Shown: positions 38,122 through 47,326, numbered from the stretch's first letter. The stretch is DNA of 61,131 nucleotides from an uncultured Methylococcales bacterium (GCA_903902705.1 CAIUVX010000176.1:1-61131); one strand, 5' to 3'. Numbers and translations are program-made. The notes: generated from the sequence alone by a model not told the origin.

Positions 38122-39072
38122 TTAATATTTAATTAAGGCAGAACCCCAAGTGAATCCTGCTCCAAATGCTTCCAATAATACGATCTGTCCACGTTGAATA
38201 CGCCCATCACGCACGCCTTCATTGAAAGCTAACAACACCGAGGCCGATGAAGTATTGCCTTGAGTTTCCAAAGTCATGATGACTTGATCCATTGACAGTT
38301 TTAATTTTTTTGCCGTTGCCGCAATAATGCGACTGTTAGCTTGATGCGGCACTAACCAGTCAATATGCTCTTGACCTAAATCATTGGCCTCTAGGGTTTC
38401 ATCAACAATTCGGCCTAGCGTATTGACCGCAACTTTAAACACTTCATTGCCGCGCATACTGATATAGCCCGCTTTTTGTTCAGTAGAGGTCGGGCAATAC
38501 AGCAATTCTTCATACTCACCGTCAGAATGAATATGGGTGGATAAAATACCCTTTTCTTCTGCGGCAGTCAGTAACACTGCCCCCGCGCCATCACCAAATA
38601 AAATACAGGTGGTTCTATCTGTCCAATCAACAATGCGCGAACACACTTCAGCACCGACCACTAGCACTGTTTTAGCCGCACCTGATTTAATGTATTGATC
38701 GGCAATACTTAGACCAAAAATAGAACCCGAACACGCCGCCTGCACATCAAATGCTACCGCGTGTTTAACACCCAAACGCTTTTGTAGTAAACAGCCTGTG
38801 CTAGGATAAACGCGGTCAGGCGTACCCGTAGCAACGATAATTAAATCAATGCTTTCAGGATCAATTTGCGCCATCTCAATGGCTTGTCTGGCAGCAATTT
38901 CTGCCATACTAGACGCAGTTTCATCCGCACCCGCAATGCGCCGACTTTTGATGCCTGTGCGCTCATAAATCCAACTATCGGAGGTATCAACGCTCAGGGA
39001 TAATTCTTCGTTGGTGAGAATTTTTTCGGGCAAGTAACCGCCAGTGCCGATTACTTTTGAATAATAAGTCAT
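38122..39072 (-). CDS. fabH: FabH, beta-ketoacyl-ACP synthase III
   Basis: Starts fatty acid synthesis by condensing acetyl-CoA with malonyl-ACP; 316 residues. The triad is Cys 114 in DVQAACSGSIFGL, His in WLVPHQANSRI, and Asn in ETQGNTSSAS. It also has TSDSWIYERTGIKSRRIA, typical of FabH. Its ATG overlaps the plsX stop as ATGA. Confidence 0.95.
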   Translation of the reverse strand: MTYYSKVIGTGGYLPEKILTNEELSLSVDTSDSWIYERTGIKSRRIAGADETASSMAEIAARQAIEMAQIDPESIDLIIVATGTPDRVYPSTGCLLQKRLGVKHAVAFDVQAACSGSIFGLSIADQYIKSGAAKTVLVVGAEVCSRIVDWTDRTTCILFGDGAGAVLLTAAEEKGILSTHIHSDGEYEELLYCPTSTEQKAGYISMRGNEVFKVAVNTLGRIVDETLEANDLGQEHIDWLVPHQANSRIIAATAKKLKLSMDQVIMTLETQGNTSSASVLLAFNEGVRDGRIQRGQIVLLEAFGAGFTWGSALIKY

Positions 39073-40115
39073 GCGTTATTTCTCAGAGCTAAGGTTTTTT
39101 CAACTTGTTCGCTTATTTTGCGAATCACATCTTTTTTGACTTCAACCTCAGCCAGTTGAATCGCGGTTTTAAACGCTAACACATCAGCACCGCCATGACT
39201 TTTAATCACCAAGCCTCGTAAACCAAGGAAACTCGCGCCATTGTAAAGCCGTGGATCAATGCGTTGCTTAAAGGATTTCAACACAGGGTATGCTATAAAT
39301 CCAACTAATTTAGTCAAATAATTTTTGCTAAAGGCTGCTTTTAACGCAAAGCCGATCATTTTTGCCGCGCCTTCAATGGATTTAAGTGCAACATTACCGA
39401 CAAAACCATCGGCAACAATCAAATCAACTTTTACTGAACCCGCATTTAATGAATCGCCTTCAACATAACCAATGTAATTTAGTGACGAATTCTCCAGTAA
39501 TTTCGCCGCTGATTTAACCTGCTCATTACCTTTCATATCTTCTTCGCCGATATTCAATAAACCCACGCGTGGGCTATCAATACCTTCGACTGCTTTCACC
39601 AATTCATTACCCATCACCGCAAACTGAAACAAATGCTCAGCAGTACAATCGACATTTGCCCCTAGATCTAATACATGAGTATGCCCATGAATAGAAGGCA
39701 GAGTAGAAATAATCGCGGGGCGATCAATCCCTGGAATCATCTTCAACACAAAACGAGCAGTTGCCATTAATGCCCCTGTATTGCCTGCACTGACGCACGC
39801 ATCCGCACGCCCATCACGCACCAAATTAATGGCAACGCGCATAGAAGAATCTTTTTTATTTTTTAGAACTTTTGCGGGAGATTCATCCATTTCCACACAC
39901 TGAGAGGCGTGTTGAATAGAGAGCCTGCCTGAATAATCGACTAATTCTTGTGTCAACAACGGCTCAAGCACCGCTTCGTTACCTACTAAAATTAGCGTTA
40001 AGTCTGGATTATTTTTTAAACAATCCAATGACGCAGGAATAGTCACTTTGGGTCCAAAATCCCCGCCCATTGCATCAATCGAAATAGTTAAACTCACGCT
40101 GACGAATGACTCCAC
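39069..40115 (-). CDS. plsX: PlsX, phosphate acyltransferase
   Basis: Makes acyl-phosphate from acyl-ACP for phospholipid synthesis; about 342-348 residues. Hallmarks are SIDAMGGDFGP near the N-terminus, SAGNTGALMATARF, DLGANVDCTAEHLFQFAVMG, LLNIGEEDMKGNE and VADGFVGNVALKSIEGAAK. The frame opens at GTG 40115; a second GTG at 40097 gives MSLTISIDAMGG, which matches the family opening better, with GGTGGAG 12 nt upstream. The start is therefore uncertain by six codons. It follows rpmF by 67 nt in the usual order. Confidence 0.93.
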   Translation of the reverse strand: MESFVSVSLTISIDAMGGDFGPKVTIPASLDCLKNNPDLTLILVGNEAVLEPLLTQELVDYSGRLSIQHASQCVEMDESPAKVLKNKKDSSMRVAINLVRDGRADACVSAGNTGALMATARFVLKMIPGIDRPAIISTLPSIHGHTHVLDLGANVDCTAEHLFQFAVMGNELVKAVEGIDSPRVGLLNIGEEDMKGNEQVKSAAKLLENSSLNYIGYVEGDSLNAGSVKVDLIVADGFVGNVALKSIEGAAKMIGFALKAAFSKNYLTKLVGFIAYPVLKSFKQRIDPRLYNGASFLGLRGLVIKSHGGADVLAFKTAIQLAEVEVKKDVIRKISEQVEKTLALRNNA

Positions 40116-40182
40116 CGTTATTGTAAAAAAGCCGAATCAGAACTGATTCGGCAGTGCATCATACTAAGCGTAAAAAAGACGA

Positions 40183-40368
40183 CTAATCTTCTTCAACCGC
40201 AGAACCAACGATTTGACGACCTTTGAAATAACCTTCAGGAGTCATGTGGTGACGTAAGTGCATTTCACCTGTAATTGGATCTTGGGACAATGCTTTTGCT
40301 GTTAACGCATCGTGCGAACGACGTTGACCACGTCTTGAACGGGTTACTTTACTTTTCTGTACGGCCAT
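40183..40368 (-). CDS. rpmF: Ribosomal protein L32
   Basis: A 61-residue basic protein of the large ribosomal subunit: [20 protein letters not shown] is the standard L32 opening, followed by [20 protein letters not shown]. The zinc-binding cysteines of some L32 proteins are absent, as in many gammaproteobacteria. Its ATG overlaps the yceD stop by 1 nt (TAATG), and plsX follows, the conserved yceD-rpmF-plsX order. Confidence 0.96.
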   Translation of the reverse strand: MAVQKSKVTRSRRGQRRSHDALTAKALSQDPITGEMHLRHHMTPEGYFKGRQIVGSAVEED

Positions 40369-40895
40369 TATAAATCTCCAGTATTTTTTAGCTTGGCTAA
40401 GATTGAAAAAGGGTTTTCACGCGTTGGTTGTGCGTCACGCGTGGGTGTATTCGTGTTGTTATTGTCAGGATTTGCGACAAAACAATTATGTTCATGTTTG
40501 GGATAGGTAGGCAAACTGAGCAATAACTCGTCTTCAATAAGATCGCTAAGTCTCATCGTCTCTACTTCGACAAGCAACGGTTCATAGTCTTCAGCTAAGC
40601 GGTTAGCTTGATCGACTGTCTTGACGATGCCTAATCTAACAACGTTATCGACCGTCCATTCTATCGCTTGTAAACAACTCTGACATTTCAATTGCAGAAC
40701 CGTTTGAATCCGTCCCTCAATTTTAGGCAAGTGTCCTTCCCGACCAAAAAAAAGTTCCACAGTCACTGAGCCTGAATCATCAAACAACAGTTCAGCTATT
40801 CGACTTAAGCTCTTAACGGGGATTTGACCTTTTAATTCGCCGCGTTTATCAGCCAAGTGTAAAGGTTCTATGATTTCGGGTAATCTGTTCAACAT
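40368..40895 (-). CDS. yceD: YceD (DUF177) protein
   Basis: A 175-residue DUF177 protein, encoded upstream of rpmF in most bacteria and linked to 23S rRNA or ribosome metabolism; the exact role is not settled. It has the CxxC pair [24 protein letters not shown]-like acidic stretch, and the late motif [17 protein letters not shown]. The start at 40895 lies only about 10 nt from a near-consensus -10 box (40905-40910), with no Shine-Dalgarno sequence, so the mRNA could be almost leaderless. First gene of the long fab operon. Confidence 0.88.
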   Translation of the reverse strand: MLNRLPEIIEPLHLADKRGELKGQIPVKSLSRIAELLFDDSGSVTVELFFGREGHLPKIEGRIQTVLQLKCQSCLQAIEWTVDNVVRLGIVKTVDQANRLAEDYEPLLVEVETMRLSDLIEDELLLSLPTYPKHEHNCFVANPDNNNTNTPTRDAQPTRENPFSILAKLKNTGDL

Positions 40896-40904
40896 AACTG
40901 TGTA

Positions 40905-40933
40905 ATAATATCTGGAAATATTAAGTGCGTCAA
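40905..40933 (-). promoter_or_regulatory. Sigma-70 promoter of the yceD-rpmF-fab operon
   Basis: Read on the minus strand, TTGACG (40933-40928) is followed by a 17-nt spacer and TATTAT (40910-40905), near consensus with ideal spacing. Transcription would start near 40898, three bases before the yceD ATG. The divergent gap 40896-41243 is about 348 bp. Besides this promoter it must hold the D,D-carboxypeptidase promoter, for which I see no clear match. Confidence 0.6.
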
Positions 40934-41243
40934 ACGCTAAATAATAAATTAATCATGATTATAATGCTTCATACAGCCCATATATTCATACAGAACTACG
41001 AATTTAACCCGCTGCAAGACTCACAAATAATTATGTCATACCCGATAAATAAAAAATAACTTTTTAGCCGCATTCGTTTGGTAGAATAACCGCCCATTAG
41101 TGATGTCTCGATTCTATATACCTAAATGTGTGATTAGCAAACTACGGCAGAATGCGTATATCTGTAAAATTCACACCTATAATTTAGCGTTCGTTTTGTA
41201 GAACTTGTACCCACCCAACCTAACCATTAGCCTCCCTTTTTAA

Positions 41244-42341
41244 ATGAAGTCTGTGAAATTAATTTTCTTTGTTGTTATGTCTGTTTGCTTATTTTCCGTC
41301 TCTGAAGTCAGTCATGCCCGTCATGCTGCTATCCTAGTTGATGCAAGCAATGGCGGTGTATTAAACGAAATAGAATCGACACAATCATGGTATCCCGCCT
41401 CGTTAACTAAATTAATGACCATCTATATGGCATTTGATGCGTTAAATAAGGGACAAATTCAATTACAAGATCCTCTAAGCACCTCTTATCATGCGTCACG
41501 TCAACCTAATAGTAAGTTGGGGTTGCGCGTTGGCGAAACCCTAACCGTTGAAGAAGCGATATTGGCGTTGATTACTCGCTCTGCAAATGATGCAGCGGTA
41601 GTGCTTGCTGAGCATATCGGTGGTACTGAGGAAAGTTTTGCGGTAAAAATGACCGCGAAAGCCCATAGCATCGGTATGTCCGATACCCATTTCATGAATG
41701 CAACAGGTTTGCCGCATCCTTGGCAAGTCAGTACCGCCAGAGATTTAGGGCTATTGGCATGGAAAACACTCAATAATTTCCCCGATTATTATCCCTATTT
41801 TTCAGCACATAGTTTTATTTTTAGGGGTATGGAGCTACAGGCTATCAATAAATTTACCGCGCATTATCCAGGTGCAGAGGGCATGAAAACGGGCTTTACC
41901 TGTGGTTCTGGCTATAACTTGATTTCTACCGCTAGTCAAAATGGCAAAAGATTAATTGGGGTGGTATTAGGTGGTATGAGCAGCCCACAACGTTACCAGT
42001 TAATGATAGACATGATGGACGCAGGTTTTAGCAATCAATACACAGCCAATCCAACCACACATATTGAAACTGCCGTCACCAACACAGGAACTCCACCACC
42101 TCATCAGCTTGGTTGTGGTAATGGATCAATGGCGGTAATTTCTTCTACAGAGGATGAGAATTCTGACCACATAGCGCATCGCCAAACCAAGCATTATAGA
42201 GTAAGCCATGTGCTAAATAGACATAAGGCTGGAGGCAAAGTAAAGGTGGCAAGTAAAGCTAAAGCTGGGAGCAAGGTAAAAGCGACAAGCAAAGCTGCTA
42301 AAGGCAAAAGCACTGGCAAAAAACCGCCTCACCATCGTTAA
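41244..42341 (+). CDS. D-alanyl-D-alanine carboxypeptidase with basic Lys-rich tail
   Basis: A low-molecular-weight penicillin-binding protein trimming peptidoglycan stem peptides, 365 residues. The signal peptide ends near residue 26 (VSHARHA). The active Ser 53 and Lys 56 lie in YPASLTKLM, the SxN motif is S113-A-N115, and KTG is 215-217 in GMKTGFTCGSGYN. The catalytic domain ends around residue 275. Instead of the usual PBP5 C-terminal beta domain and amphipathic anchor, the last 40 or so residues are a Lys/Ala/Gly/Ser repeat (KVKVASKAKAGSKVKATSKA). That could bind anionic polymers, a role I only infer. A convergent membrane-protein gene follows. Confidence 0.88.
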   Translation: MKSVKLIFFVVMSVCLFSVSEVSHARHAAILVDASNGGVLNEIESTQSWYPASLTKLMTIYMAFDALNKGQIQLQDPLSTSYHASRQPNSKLGLRVGETLTVEEAILALITRSANDAAVVLAEHIGGTEESFAVKMTAKAHSIGMSDTHFMNATGLPHPWQVSTARDLGLLAWKTLNNFPDYYPYFSAHSFIFRGMELQAINKFTAHYPGAEGMKTGFTCGSGYNLISTASQNGKRLIGVVLGGMSSPQRYQLMIDMMDAGFSNQYTANPTTHIETAVTNTGTPPPHQLGCGNGSMAVISSTEDENSDHIAHRQTKHYRVSHVLNRHKAGGKVKVASKAKAGSKVKATSKAAKGKSTGKKPPHHR

Positions 42342-42356
42342 ACGATAAAACGTTAC

Positions 42357-42869
42357 TTACATCTGATTCTCTTGCAGACATCTCGAAAAAGCAAAACGCA
42401 ACATAAGCAAGGTCATCAAAACGGGATACAGCATATAATGCTGAGTAACTTCCAAACTACCTAGTACACACAGCATCAACGACCAAGATGGCATTACCCG
42501 TTCTTTGTCGAGATGCTGCATATACTTTAGACTTTCTTTATCAATTCGTTGGCTTTGATTAATTAACAGCAACGTAAAAAAAGCCGCCATCAAGGCTAAA
42601 TACAACGGAAAATAAAAGAAAATGGGAGAATCGCCATTAAATAATGGCATCGGCTTCCAATAGGCAAACCAGAGTAATAATGTGCTACTGGAAAAAGCAT
42701 CATAGCCAATGTTATCGCGTAGTTTTTTAAAAAATACTGCCACAATACTCAGTAACGCACCCGTTAAGCCCACATAAATAAACGGCGGTGATGCCAGTAT
42801 GGTTTGCAATGGGCTTGCTGTTTCTATAAGAAAACAAATAGCAATACTAAGACTGATGAAAACTAGCAT
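42357..42869 (-). CDS. Membrane protein of unknown function
   Basis: An unrecognised hydrophobic protein, 170 residues from ATG 42869, with about five membrane segments (openings LVFISLSIAICFLI, FIYVGLTGALLSIVAVFF, FFYFPLYLALMAAFFTLLLI, and two near the C-terminus). The loop between the fourth and fifth segments is charged (SQRIDKESLKYMQHLDKERV). A longer frame starts at 42923 (MECKLRFVLL), but that ATG and the next eight codons lie inside the hairpin at 42896-42921, so I chose the internal ATG, which has GGA 6 nt upstream. It is downstream of rapA on the same strand. Confidence 0.55.
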   Translation of the reverse strand: MLVFISLSIAICFLIETASPLQTILASPPFIYVGLTGALLSIVAVFFKKLRDNIGYDAFSSSTLLLWFAYWKPMPLFNGDSPIFFYFPLYLALMAAFFTLLLINQSQRIDKESLKYMQHLDKERVMPSWSLMLCVLGSLEVTQHYMLYPVLMTLLMLRFAFSRCLQENQM

Positions 42870-42895
42870 GAGAATTCCGTTTAAAAATAATGGAA

Positions 42896-42921
42896 GGAGT
42901 ACAAACCGAAGCTTGCACTCC
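42896..42921. repeat. Hairpin with GGAGT...ACTCC ends after rapA
   Basis: GGAGTACAAAC (from 42896) pairs with GCTTGCACTCC (to 42921) with two mismatches. It lies 11 nt past the rapA stop and may end rapA transcription. The right end, AAGCTTGCACTCCA, recurs at the end of the palindrome-rich region upstream of the VanZ-like gene (about 46131-46144). Confidence 0.6.
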
Positions 42922-42932
42922 ATGAAACACGA

Positions 42933-45749
42933 TTAACTGGTAATAACAAAACGCACTGCATCCAAGCGTAATTGCGCGGCTTGAATATTCTCATGCGCTA
43001 ACAGCGTCATATCTTTAAGCTGTTCAATTTCTTCGCTTTTAATAGTCGAATTTACCTTTTGTAACCGCACTAAGCGTTTAATTTCCGTCGATAAAGAATC
43101 GAGCATGGCTTTGGTTGCCTCATCAATCAACTGCTGTTTATGCGTATCAGCGATATTTTCAGCAGCGGTTAATAATTTAGTAATCGGCATCCGTTGTTTA
43201 TTTAAAAAAGCGATGATTTGTTGCTTATCAAAGGTTCGCCCTGTTTCCTCTAAATCTGAGTGTGCAATACTATCGGTTAAATCTTTTTGAGCCTGATCGA
43301 TTAAAATGCGAATCGGCGTATGCGGCAAAAAACGTCCAATTTGTAATTCAGCAGGCGCACTGCATTCGACAATAAATAAACATTCCAACAAAAACTGCCC
43401 ACCGCGTAGCTCAGGATGTTTAATAACACTGATAGTGGCATTACCTGTTTCACTGGATAACACCATATCCATTGCCGCAGTCACTAAAGGATGCTCCCAC
43501 GTTAAAAATTGTATCTCTTCACGCGCCAAGGCACAGGCTCGATTAGCGGTAATAGTCATCCCCTCTTCTGGTAATTCAGGAAAATGCGACACCCGCAAAT
43601 GATCGCTAGGTTTGACAATAAAACAATCTGTCGAATGGAATTCAGACTCCACACCATAACATTCAAATAAATCTTCCATGTAGGGCCATAACGTGCCTTC
43701 TTTTTCATAGCTATTGAGTTGCGCAATCAAGACATCGGCTTCTTCTTTGCGACAAGAATTAAGTTCCAATAATTGATCGCGTCCATTGTGCATAAGTATT
43801 TCCAGCTCGCTATTAAGGGCTTTGGTTTTGGCAACAAACGCATCAATTTCGCTTTTATTATCGCTAGTTAGTACCGCGATAAGTTCATCATGTAACACAT
43901 CAGCGACTCGCGCAGCGGCGGAGCTATTACTACGAAACGCATTCAAACCCTCGTCATACCAGTGATACAACACCGCTTGCTCACTGTGTTGTAAGTAAGG
44001 AATGTGAATTTGAATAATATGTTTTTGCCCAATCCTATCCAAACGTCCGATACGTTGTTGCAATAAATCAGGATTAGTCGGCAAGTCCCATAAAATCAAA
44101 TGATGAGCAAATTGAAAGTTTCTGCCTTCACTACCGATTTCTGAACAAATTAATAATCGCGCCGTGCTGTCTTGATCGGCAAAATACGCAGCAGCACGGT
44201 CGCGTTCGATGATACTCATGCCTTCATGAAACACAGCCGACGCAATACCCGCACGATTTCTAAGCGTTAATTCTAAATCCACCGCTGTTTGCGCGTGTTT
44301 ACAAATTAACAGGGCTTTTTTGCCTGCCAATTTTTTGATTTGTTTAACTAACCACAAATAACGCGGGTCTTGTTGTAAATCAGCATCCGAAGCCACACCA
44401 TCCAGCGCGTAGCCATGACGTTCACGCTCTGGAAAACCTTGCACGGTTTGCCGTGAGTTTCTAAATAAAATGCGTCCAGTCCCATGATGGTCTAACAATA
44501 TTTTAATCAACGCGGCACGGGCAGAGGCTGATTTTTCTGCATCGTGAAGATTGCTTAGTAGACCACTAACATTATCGTCTTTCAGTAATGAACCTAACAG
44601 CGCAGTAGCATTCTCATTCAAAGCTTCATCAGCGAGCAATAATTTTGCCGCATCAGCGACAGGCTCAAACAAGCGTTCTTCTTCGATAAATGCTGCAAAA
44701 CTATAAAAACGGTCGGGGTCTAACAAACGTAATCGCGCAAAATGACTTTCTTTGCCCAATTGCTCAGGCGTTGCGGTCAACAATATTAAGCTAGGCGATA
44801 ATTGCGCCAGTTGTTCGACAAATAAATACTCAGAACTAGGTGCTTGCTCACTCCATGCCAAATGATGCGCCTCATCGACAATCACCATATCCCAATCCAC
44901 CGCTAACGCTTGTTGTTGACGGCGCGGATAATTAGCAAAAAAACTTTGACTACATAAAATAAGCTGCTCGTTTAAAAATGGATTATCACTCGCAGAACAA
45001 CCATCCTCCTCTTCTTCATCAAAGCCATCACCCCCAAATTCACTCAGACAACGGGCTTCATCAAAAATGCTAAAGCGCAAATTAAAACGGCGGCGCATTT
45101 CCACTAACCACTGATGCAATAGGCTTTCTGGGACAATAATCAACACCCGCTTGCTTAGCCCATTAATCAAACGGTGATGCAAAATCAGCCCTGCTTCAAT
45201 GGTTTTACCCAAGCCTACTTCATCGGCAAGCATAATGCGTGGCGCAGAACGATTAGCGGATTCATGAGCAATAAATAACTGATGTGGAATCAGTGATGCA
45301 CGACCGCCTAACAAACCCTTCACAGGGGATTGTTGATGCTGCTGCAATCTGCGCCATGTTTCATAACGCAATAAAAACCAGCTCGTTGGATCAATTTGCC
45401 CCGTAAATAAACGGTCTTGGGGTTTATTAAATTGAATATGATGATTGAGTTCAATCTCCTCTAACTCAAGCAAATCGCCAGACGCATTTTTACACTGGTA
45501 AATAAGTAAACCGTCTTTCTCAACGACTTCCACGACTTGCATTTTTTCTTCATCAATTGATTCGATGACATCGCCCGCTGAAAATTTGACGCGCGTCAAT
45601 GGCGCGTTATCAACTGCATACAGACGCTTTTCATTGCTGGCTAAAAATAGCACCGTGACACGTTTAAAACTGGTTTCCAGTATAAGACCTAAACCAAGCT
45701 CTGACTCGGTGTTACTAATCCAGCGTTGACCGGGTATAAATTGTTCCAT
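42933..45749 (-). CDS. rapA: RapA, RNA polymerase recycling SWI2/SNF2 ATPase
   Basis: Helicase-like ATPase that releases stalled post-termination RNA polymerase. From ATG 45749 it has about 938 residues (E. coli 968). The N-terminus (FIPGQRWISNTESELGLG) matches the RapA opening and Tudor-like domains. Motif I is ADEVGLGKTIEAGLILHH, motif II DEAHHL, motif III LTATPEQLG, motif V SEIGSEGRNFQFAHHLI, and motif VI QQRIGRLDRIGQ. The long C-terminal region is typical of RapA rather than other Snf2 proteins. An upstream in-frame ATG at 45764 is possible. It stands alone with a repeat-rich upstream gap. Confidence 0.93.
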   Translation of the reverse strand: MEQFIPGQRWISNTESELGLGLILETSFKRVTVLFLASNEKRLYAVDNAPLTRVKFSAGDVIESIDEEKMQVVEVVEKDGLLIYQCKNASGDLLELEEIELNHHIQFNKPQDRLFTGQIDPTSWFLLRYETWRRLQQHQQSPVKGLLGGRASLIPHQLFIAHESANRSAPRIMLADEVGLGKTIEAGLILHHRLINGLSKRVLIIVPESLLHQWLVEMRRRFNLRFSIFDEARCLSEFGGDGFDEEEEDGCSASDNPFLNEQLILCSQSFFANYPRRQQQALAVDWDMVIVDEAHHLAWSEQAPSSEYLFVEQLAQLSPSLILLTATPEQLGKESHFARLRLLDPDRFYSFAAFIEEERLFEPVADAAKLLLADEALNENATALLGSLLKDDNVSGLLSNLHDAEKSASARAALIKILLDHHGTGRILFRNSRQTVQGFPERERHGYALDGVASDADLQQDPRYLWLVKQIKKLAGKKALLICKHAQTAVDLELTLRNRAGIASAVFHEGMSIIERDRAAAYFADQDSTARLLICSEIGSEGRNFQFAHHLILWDLPTNPDLLQQRIGRLDRIGQKHIIQIHIPYLQHSEQAVLYHWYDEGLNAFRSNSSAAARVADVLHDELIAVLTSDNKSEIDAFVAKTKALNSELEILMHNGRDQLLELNSCRKEEADVLIAQLNSYEKEGTLWPYMEDLFECYGVESEFHSTDCFIVKPSDHLRVSHFPELPEEGMTITANRACALAREEIQFLTWEHPLVTAAMDMVLSSETGNATISVIKHPELRGGQFLLECLFIVECSAPAELQIGRFLPHTPIRILIDQAQKDLTDSIAHSDLEETGRTFDKQQIIAFLNKQRMPITKLLTAAENIADTHKQQLIDEATKAMLDSLSTEIKRLVRLQKVNSTIKSEEIEQLKDMTLLAHENIQAAQLRLDAVRFVITS

Positions 45750-45870
45750 TGATGGCAGTACCATTATTTGTTAAATCGAAAATAACGTTATTATAAGCAT
45801 TACCAAAAAAAAAAATCGACAATTGTAGCGTAGGCATTAAGTTACTCCCCGCCATGAACAGAAAAAGTGA

Positions 45871-46144
45871 TGTCGGAGTAAAACAGCTTTAGCTGTTTTC
45901 TAGTCAATGACTAAAGCCATTGGACTCCTATTTTTATGTCTATAATGATTAACTTATCAGCGTACGAACCTATTACTCAGTCAGCTGTGTAGGCTGATAA
46001 AGTGATGAAAGACCTCCACGTCTTCTCCCTGATGAAAACGGCTTCGTACCTCTATCCATTGCTGAATTCAATTTATGATTTAAAAACTAGCACCAAAGGT
46101 TTCACTACACGGAGGTCAGGCTTTGCAAGAAAAGCTTGCACTCC
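45871..46144. repeat. Palindrome-rich intergenic region upstream of rapA
   Basis: The gap of about 400 nt between the rapA start and the VanZ-like stop holds no plausible gene but several inverted repeats. These are: a 20-bp perfect palindrome AAAACAGCTTTAGCTGTTTT (45880-45899) set within GGAGT and ACTCC; TAGTCA-A-TGACTA (about 45901-45913); TTATCAGC/GCTGATAA near 45955 and 45992; GACCTCC near 46011 against GGAGGTC ending at 46117; and TGCAAG/CTTGCA (46124-46140). It looks like several repeats inserted next to each other. Confidence 0.55.
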
Positions 46145-46150
46145 ACACTC

Positions 46151-46510
46151 TTAGTCTTGCTGTTTTGGTAGTTTATGCAGGAAAAAAACGCCAGCAATTG
46201 CGCCGCTAGTATCAGCTAACCAATCAACCACATCAGAAACACGCCCCACTACAAACGATTGATGCCATTCATCGGATACACCGTATAAACTGCAAAAAAC
46301 GATACTGACTAAAGCCAGTATAATAGGCGTACTAATTAGGTGTTTAAAACTGCGCCATGCGAATAGCCCCATGACAAAATAAGCACCGAAGTGAATCACT
46401 TTATCCTGATTTTCAAACAAATGTGGTGTTGGTAAAGTCTCTTGATCGGACAGCCAATAAATTAACGCGCAATAAAACAATAAACCTAAAAAATCTAATA
46501 CTCTAACCAT
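46151..46510 (-). CDS. VanZ-like membrane protein
   Basis: A 119-residue VanZ-family protein with four membrane segments: LDFLGLLFYCALIYWLS, KVIHFGAYFVMGLFAWRSF, ILALVSIVFCSLYGVSDEWH, and ADTSGAIAGVFFLHKL. The conserved polar motifs SDQ...P, KVIHFGAYF and YGVSDEWHQSFVVGR with D-W-L-A-D-T-S-G are those of VanZ/YoaI-type proteins, whose function outside glycopeptide resistance is unknown. I chose ATG 46510; the longer frame to 46612 overlaps the divergent gene. Only 15 nt separate the two divergent start codons. Confidence 0.8.
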   Translation of the reverse strand: MVRVLDFLGLLFYCALIYWLSDQETLPTPHLFENQDKVIHFGAYFVMGLFAWRSFKHLISTPIILALVSIVFCSLYGVSDEWHQSFVVGRVSDVVDWLADTSGAIAGVFFLHKLPKQQD

Positions 46511-46525
46511 GTTTATGAACCTGTA

Positions 46526-47326
46526 ATGAAAAATATATTTGTGTGCGCTGCCGCTTGTTTGCATGACACCGCTATCGATGAAAAATTGGCGTTGACGCAT
46601 CATGCGTGGCAACTATTAGCCAATAAAACCTTAAGTTTTAGTGAAGATGTCCCCGTGCTGGAGATTACTACGGTAAGTTTTCCCGATAAACCCGTGTTGT
46701 TAGCCCCGCGTGCTATGCCTAAACGTAAATTGACTACGCCTGAGGGTATTGTGGCTTTTTTTCATGCCATTGCTCACGTTGAATTTATGGCTATTTATTT
46801 GGCGTGGGATATTGTTTATCGGTTTCGTGGAATGCCTGAAGCATTCTATCAGGATTGGTTACGAGTTGCCGATGAGGAGGCGCAACATTTTGAATTAATC
46901 CGTAGCCATTTACAGGCGATGGGATGTAATTACGGTGATTTACCTGCGCATGGCGGCTTATGGGATCATGCCAGAGAAACAGCGCATGATTTATTGGCAC
47001 GGTTGGCATTGATTCCACGCTGTATGGAAGCACGAGGTTTAGATGTGACTCCCGCGTTGATTGAAAAATTCAACAGCGTAGGTGATGAAGCCAGTGTTGC
47101 GTTATTAACACGCATACTCACTGATGAAGTCGGTCATGTAGAACGCGGTTCTTATTGGTTTAAGACTGTTTGTGAGCAACAAGGTTTTGAACCAGAGGCT
47201 AAATATCAACAACTGATTACACAATATTATGTCGGTGGTAAGCCAAAAGGACCTTTTAATAGAGAAATGCGTATAATTGCGGGATTCTCAAATGCTGAAC
47301 TAGACTGGCTAGAAAAATACCCATGA
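46526..47326 (+). CDS. DUF455 ferritin-like protein
   Basis: A 266-residue DUF455 protein, a ferritin-like helical bundle probably holding a diiron site. Ligand-type motifs: HAIAHVEFMAIYLAWDIVYR, VADEEAQHFELIRSHLQ and LTDEVGHVERGSYWF supply the Glu and His residues expected for two metals. It also has AHGGLWDHARETAHDLLARL and RGLDVTP, which are highly conserved in the family. The reaction is unknown. Its stop overlaps the nnrS start by 4 nt (ATGA), so the two are co-translated. The promoter must lie inside the VanZ-like gene, since the start codons are 15 nt apart. Confidence 0.85.
   Translation: MKNIFVCAAACLHDTAIDEKLALTHHAWQLLANKTLSFSEDVPVLEITTVSFPDKPVLLAPRAMPKRKLTTPEGIVAFFHAIAHVEFMAIYLAWDIVYRFRGMPEAFYQDWLRVADEEAQHFELIRSHLQAMGCNYGDLPAHGGLWDHARETAHDLLARLALIPRCMEARGLDVTPALIEKFNSVGDEASVALLTRILTDEVGHVERGSYWFKTVCEQQGFEPEAKYQQLITQYYVGGKPKGPFNREMRIIAGFSNAELDWLEKYP

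Noticed and set aside
46151-46510. Glycopeptide resistance because of the VanZ-like gene
   Set aside because: No VanHAX genes are present; VanZ-like proteins are widespread in bacteria without resistance.
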